From the NCBI GenBank assembly GCA_030426665.1, contig JAUHYD010000013.1:62001-126000 (forward strand): DNA of 64,000 nucleotides. Direction: 5' to 3'. The notes beneath the pieces are model-generated. The model searched no databases. It was not told where the DNA came from and worked only from the letters and a program-made list of their open reading frames with translations. Shown here in pieces: positions 62,955-64,000 of this stretch. The position numbers and the translations under genes were made by a program. How positions within the stretch are numbered: position 1 is the stretch's first letter; every line of letters begins with the position of its first letter. The DNA is from Bacteroidia bacterium. GTDB lineage: Bacteria; Bacteroidota; Bacteroidia; Chitinophagales; Chitinophagaceae.

Positions 62955-64000
62955 CGCAAAAAATGTTAGTTGCCAATAATGATTTTGATAAATGTACGAT
63001 TACTGGCGCAGAAACCGCATTCCCAAATTGTTTATGGGCAACTTTATCGTTGCTATGAATTATAAACCAGTTTGGAAAACCTTGCAAACGGCCGGCCTCT
63101 CTGGGTGTTATCGATCTAAACTTTTTCTTTTTAAAAACCTCTTGAATAAATTTCTTTTTATATTCAGAAGTTGAACTTGCTTCAATCTGGATTAATGAAA
63201 CCATATCTTTTGTACCAGTAGCGGTCAAAGTTGAAAAAATGTTCGCTTCTGGCAAGTACACTCTATATATTCCATTGATGCCAGCAGAGTTTTTAGAGTT
63301 TACAAATTCGTATCCACTTTCTGTAATTCTTAATATTTTTTTATCAACTAATTTTTGCAAATCGGTTGATGTTAAATTGGGAATAAGTTCTTTCAAGCTT
63401 TTTAATGGTATCGGATTGCCGTCAGAAGATCCATAGATTTTTTTCCTTCTGTTTTTCATGATGGCCATACAAATTTCCTTCTCAAATTCGCTTGTTTTGA
63501 TAATGTCCCACGAGTGAATAGTCGAATGTCCATTGCGGGTATCACAAAACACAAAGAAGTCATTTAAGGATGTCAAGGTTTGAAATTTATTACGTGAAAA
63601 TGGAATCTTATCCCCAAACAATTCTTTAGGTTCAAACAATGCCTTTTGTTTAATTCCATCAATTTGAATATCATCTATGAAATTTGTAAGTTTCGCTAAA
63701 TGATCTAAAGGCTTTGGGAATGAAAATGGGTCTAAGTCTTTTATATCTTTTCTTATCCCTACAATAAATATTCGCTCTCGATTTTGAGGTAATCCGAAGT
63801 CGTAAGAATTCAATAAACTAACATTAACTTTATACTTGAGTTTTTCGAAACTCTCAAGTAAAAAATCAAGACTCTCTTTATTTCTGGGATCATGAAGCCC
63901 TTTAACATTCTCGAAAATAAATGCCTTAGGGCGATTTTGTTCTACGATTCTTAATGTATCATACCATAAACGTCCCCTTGGATCTTCAAATCCACGCATT
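62914..64000 (-). CDS. DNA (cytosine-5) methyltransferase (5' end outside window)
   Basis: The last 362 or so codons of a C5 methyltransferase. The N-terminal SAM-binding motif and the catalytic Pro-Cys are beyond the right edge; what is seen begins at EDPRGRLWYD. Motif VI is IFENVKGL, VIII is QNRERIFIVG, the C-terminal REAGRLQGFP and FGNAVSAPV (motif X) are present. Between VIII and X is a large target-recognition region. It overlaps the restriction gene by 41 bases, the two forming an R-M module. Confidence 0.9.
   Translation of the reverse strand, partial: MRGFEDPRGRLWYDTLRIVEQNRPKAFIFENVKGLHDPRNKESLDFLLESFEKLKYKVNVSLLNSYDFGLPQNRERIFIVGIRKDIKDLDPFSFPKPLDHLAKLTNFIDDIQIDGIKQKALFEPKELFGDKIPFSRNKFQTLTSLNDFFVFCDTRNGHSTIHSWDIIKTSEFEKEICMAIMKNRRKKIYGSSDGNPIPLKSLKELIPNLTSTDLQKLVDKKILRITESGYEFVNSKNSAGINGIYRVYLPEANIFSTLTATGTKDMVSLIQIEASSTSEYKKKFIQEVFKKKKFRSITPREAGRLQGFPNWFIIHSNDKVAHKQFGNAVSAPVIVHLSKSLLATNIFCDDNKRTHRNSKQV

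Larger units (their letters stand above)
37545..64000. mobile_element. Integrated genomic island (right end outside window)
   Basis: Starts at the tRNA-Leu fragment and contains, in order: integrase, transposase-derived protein, ParB-like protein plus orphan cytosine methyltransferase, small accessory genes, a palm-polymerase replication-type gene, a putative defence cassette and a restriction-modification pair. The content is typical of an integrated plasmid-like or mobilisable element. No relaxase, type IV coupling protein or Tra gene was seen inside the window, so transfer type is undecided. The second end lies beyond 64,000. Confidence 0.8.

Noticed and set aside
37545..64000. CRISPR array or conjugation genes in the island
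   Set aside because: No regularly spaced repeats with unique spacers, and no relaxase, coupling protein or Tra motif, were found in the window.

Overview
The window looks like a Bacteroidota chromosome, probably of the Chitinophagales type (inference). The evidence is TAnnTTTG-type -7 promoter elements, a Bacteroidota-style tyrosine integrase, and typical families such as SecA with an MKGLLSKLF start, M32 carboxypeptidase, tryptophan 2,3-dioxygenase, TPR-adenylate cyclases, DUF2752 and DUF6876. It splits into two parts.

Positions 1 to about 37,490 are ordinary chromosome: secA (5' part of the gene), a repeat-containing exported protein, nadB, two tandem small DUF4190-like membrane proteins, dps, hemB, a GT-C glycosyltransferase-like protein, a HAD phosphatase, an M32 carboxypeptidase, a thiolase, a YdeI/DUF1905 protein, tryptophan 2,3-dioxygenase, a GNAT/class-V aminotransferase pair, a large PAS/GAF histidine kinase with its response regulator, recF divergent from pdhA, and a TPR protein. 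Three tandem TPR-transmembrane-class III adenylate cyclases follow, then an HD-domain protein fused at its 3' edge to the remnant of a fourth cyclase.

From about 37,488 to the right edge the window is an integrated mobile island. Its left boundary is the 3' half of a tRNA-Leu(CAA) gene, about 1 kb from a tyrosine integrase. The island carries accessory genes (GIY-YIG-like, GNAT, transposase-derived zinc-ribbon protein), a ParB-like protein with an orphan C5 cytosine methyltransferase, small membrane proteins, an XRE regulator, and a pair of related unknown proteins. It also carries a replication-type module: a protein with motifs A, B and C of a family-A polymerase palm, iteron-like repeats inside the gene and a pseudoknot-like leader. 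I saw no conjugation genes inside the window; the island continues past 64,000.

The most striking item is a compact six-gene minus-strand operon (54,494-61,151): BCS1-like AAA+ ATPase, a three-repeat small protein, a DEDDh exonuclease, a DUF262-DUF1524 (GmrSD-like) nuclease, a second DUF262 protein and a WYL regulator. It is bracketed by near-identical 29-bp direct repeats, so it looks like a discrete inserted defence cassette. Next to it is a PmeII-like restriction enzyme overlapping a C5 methyltransferase that runs off the right edge.

All family names come from reading motifs; no database search was run.
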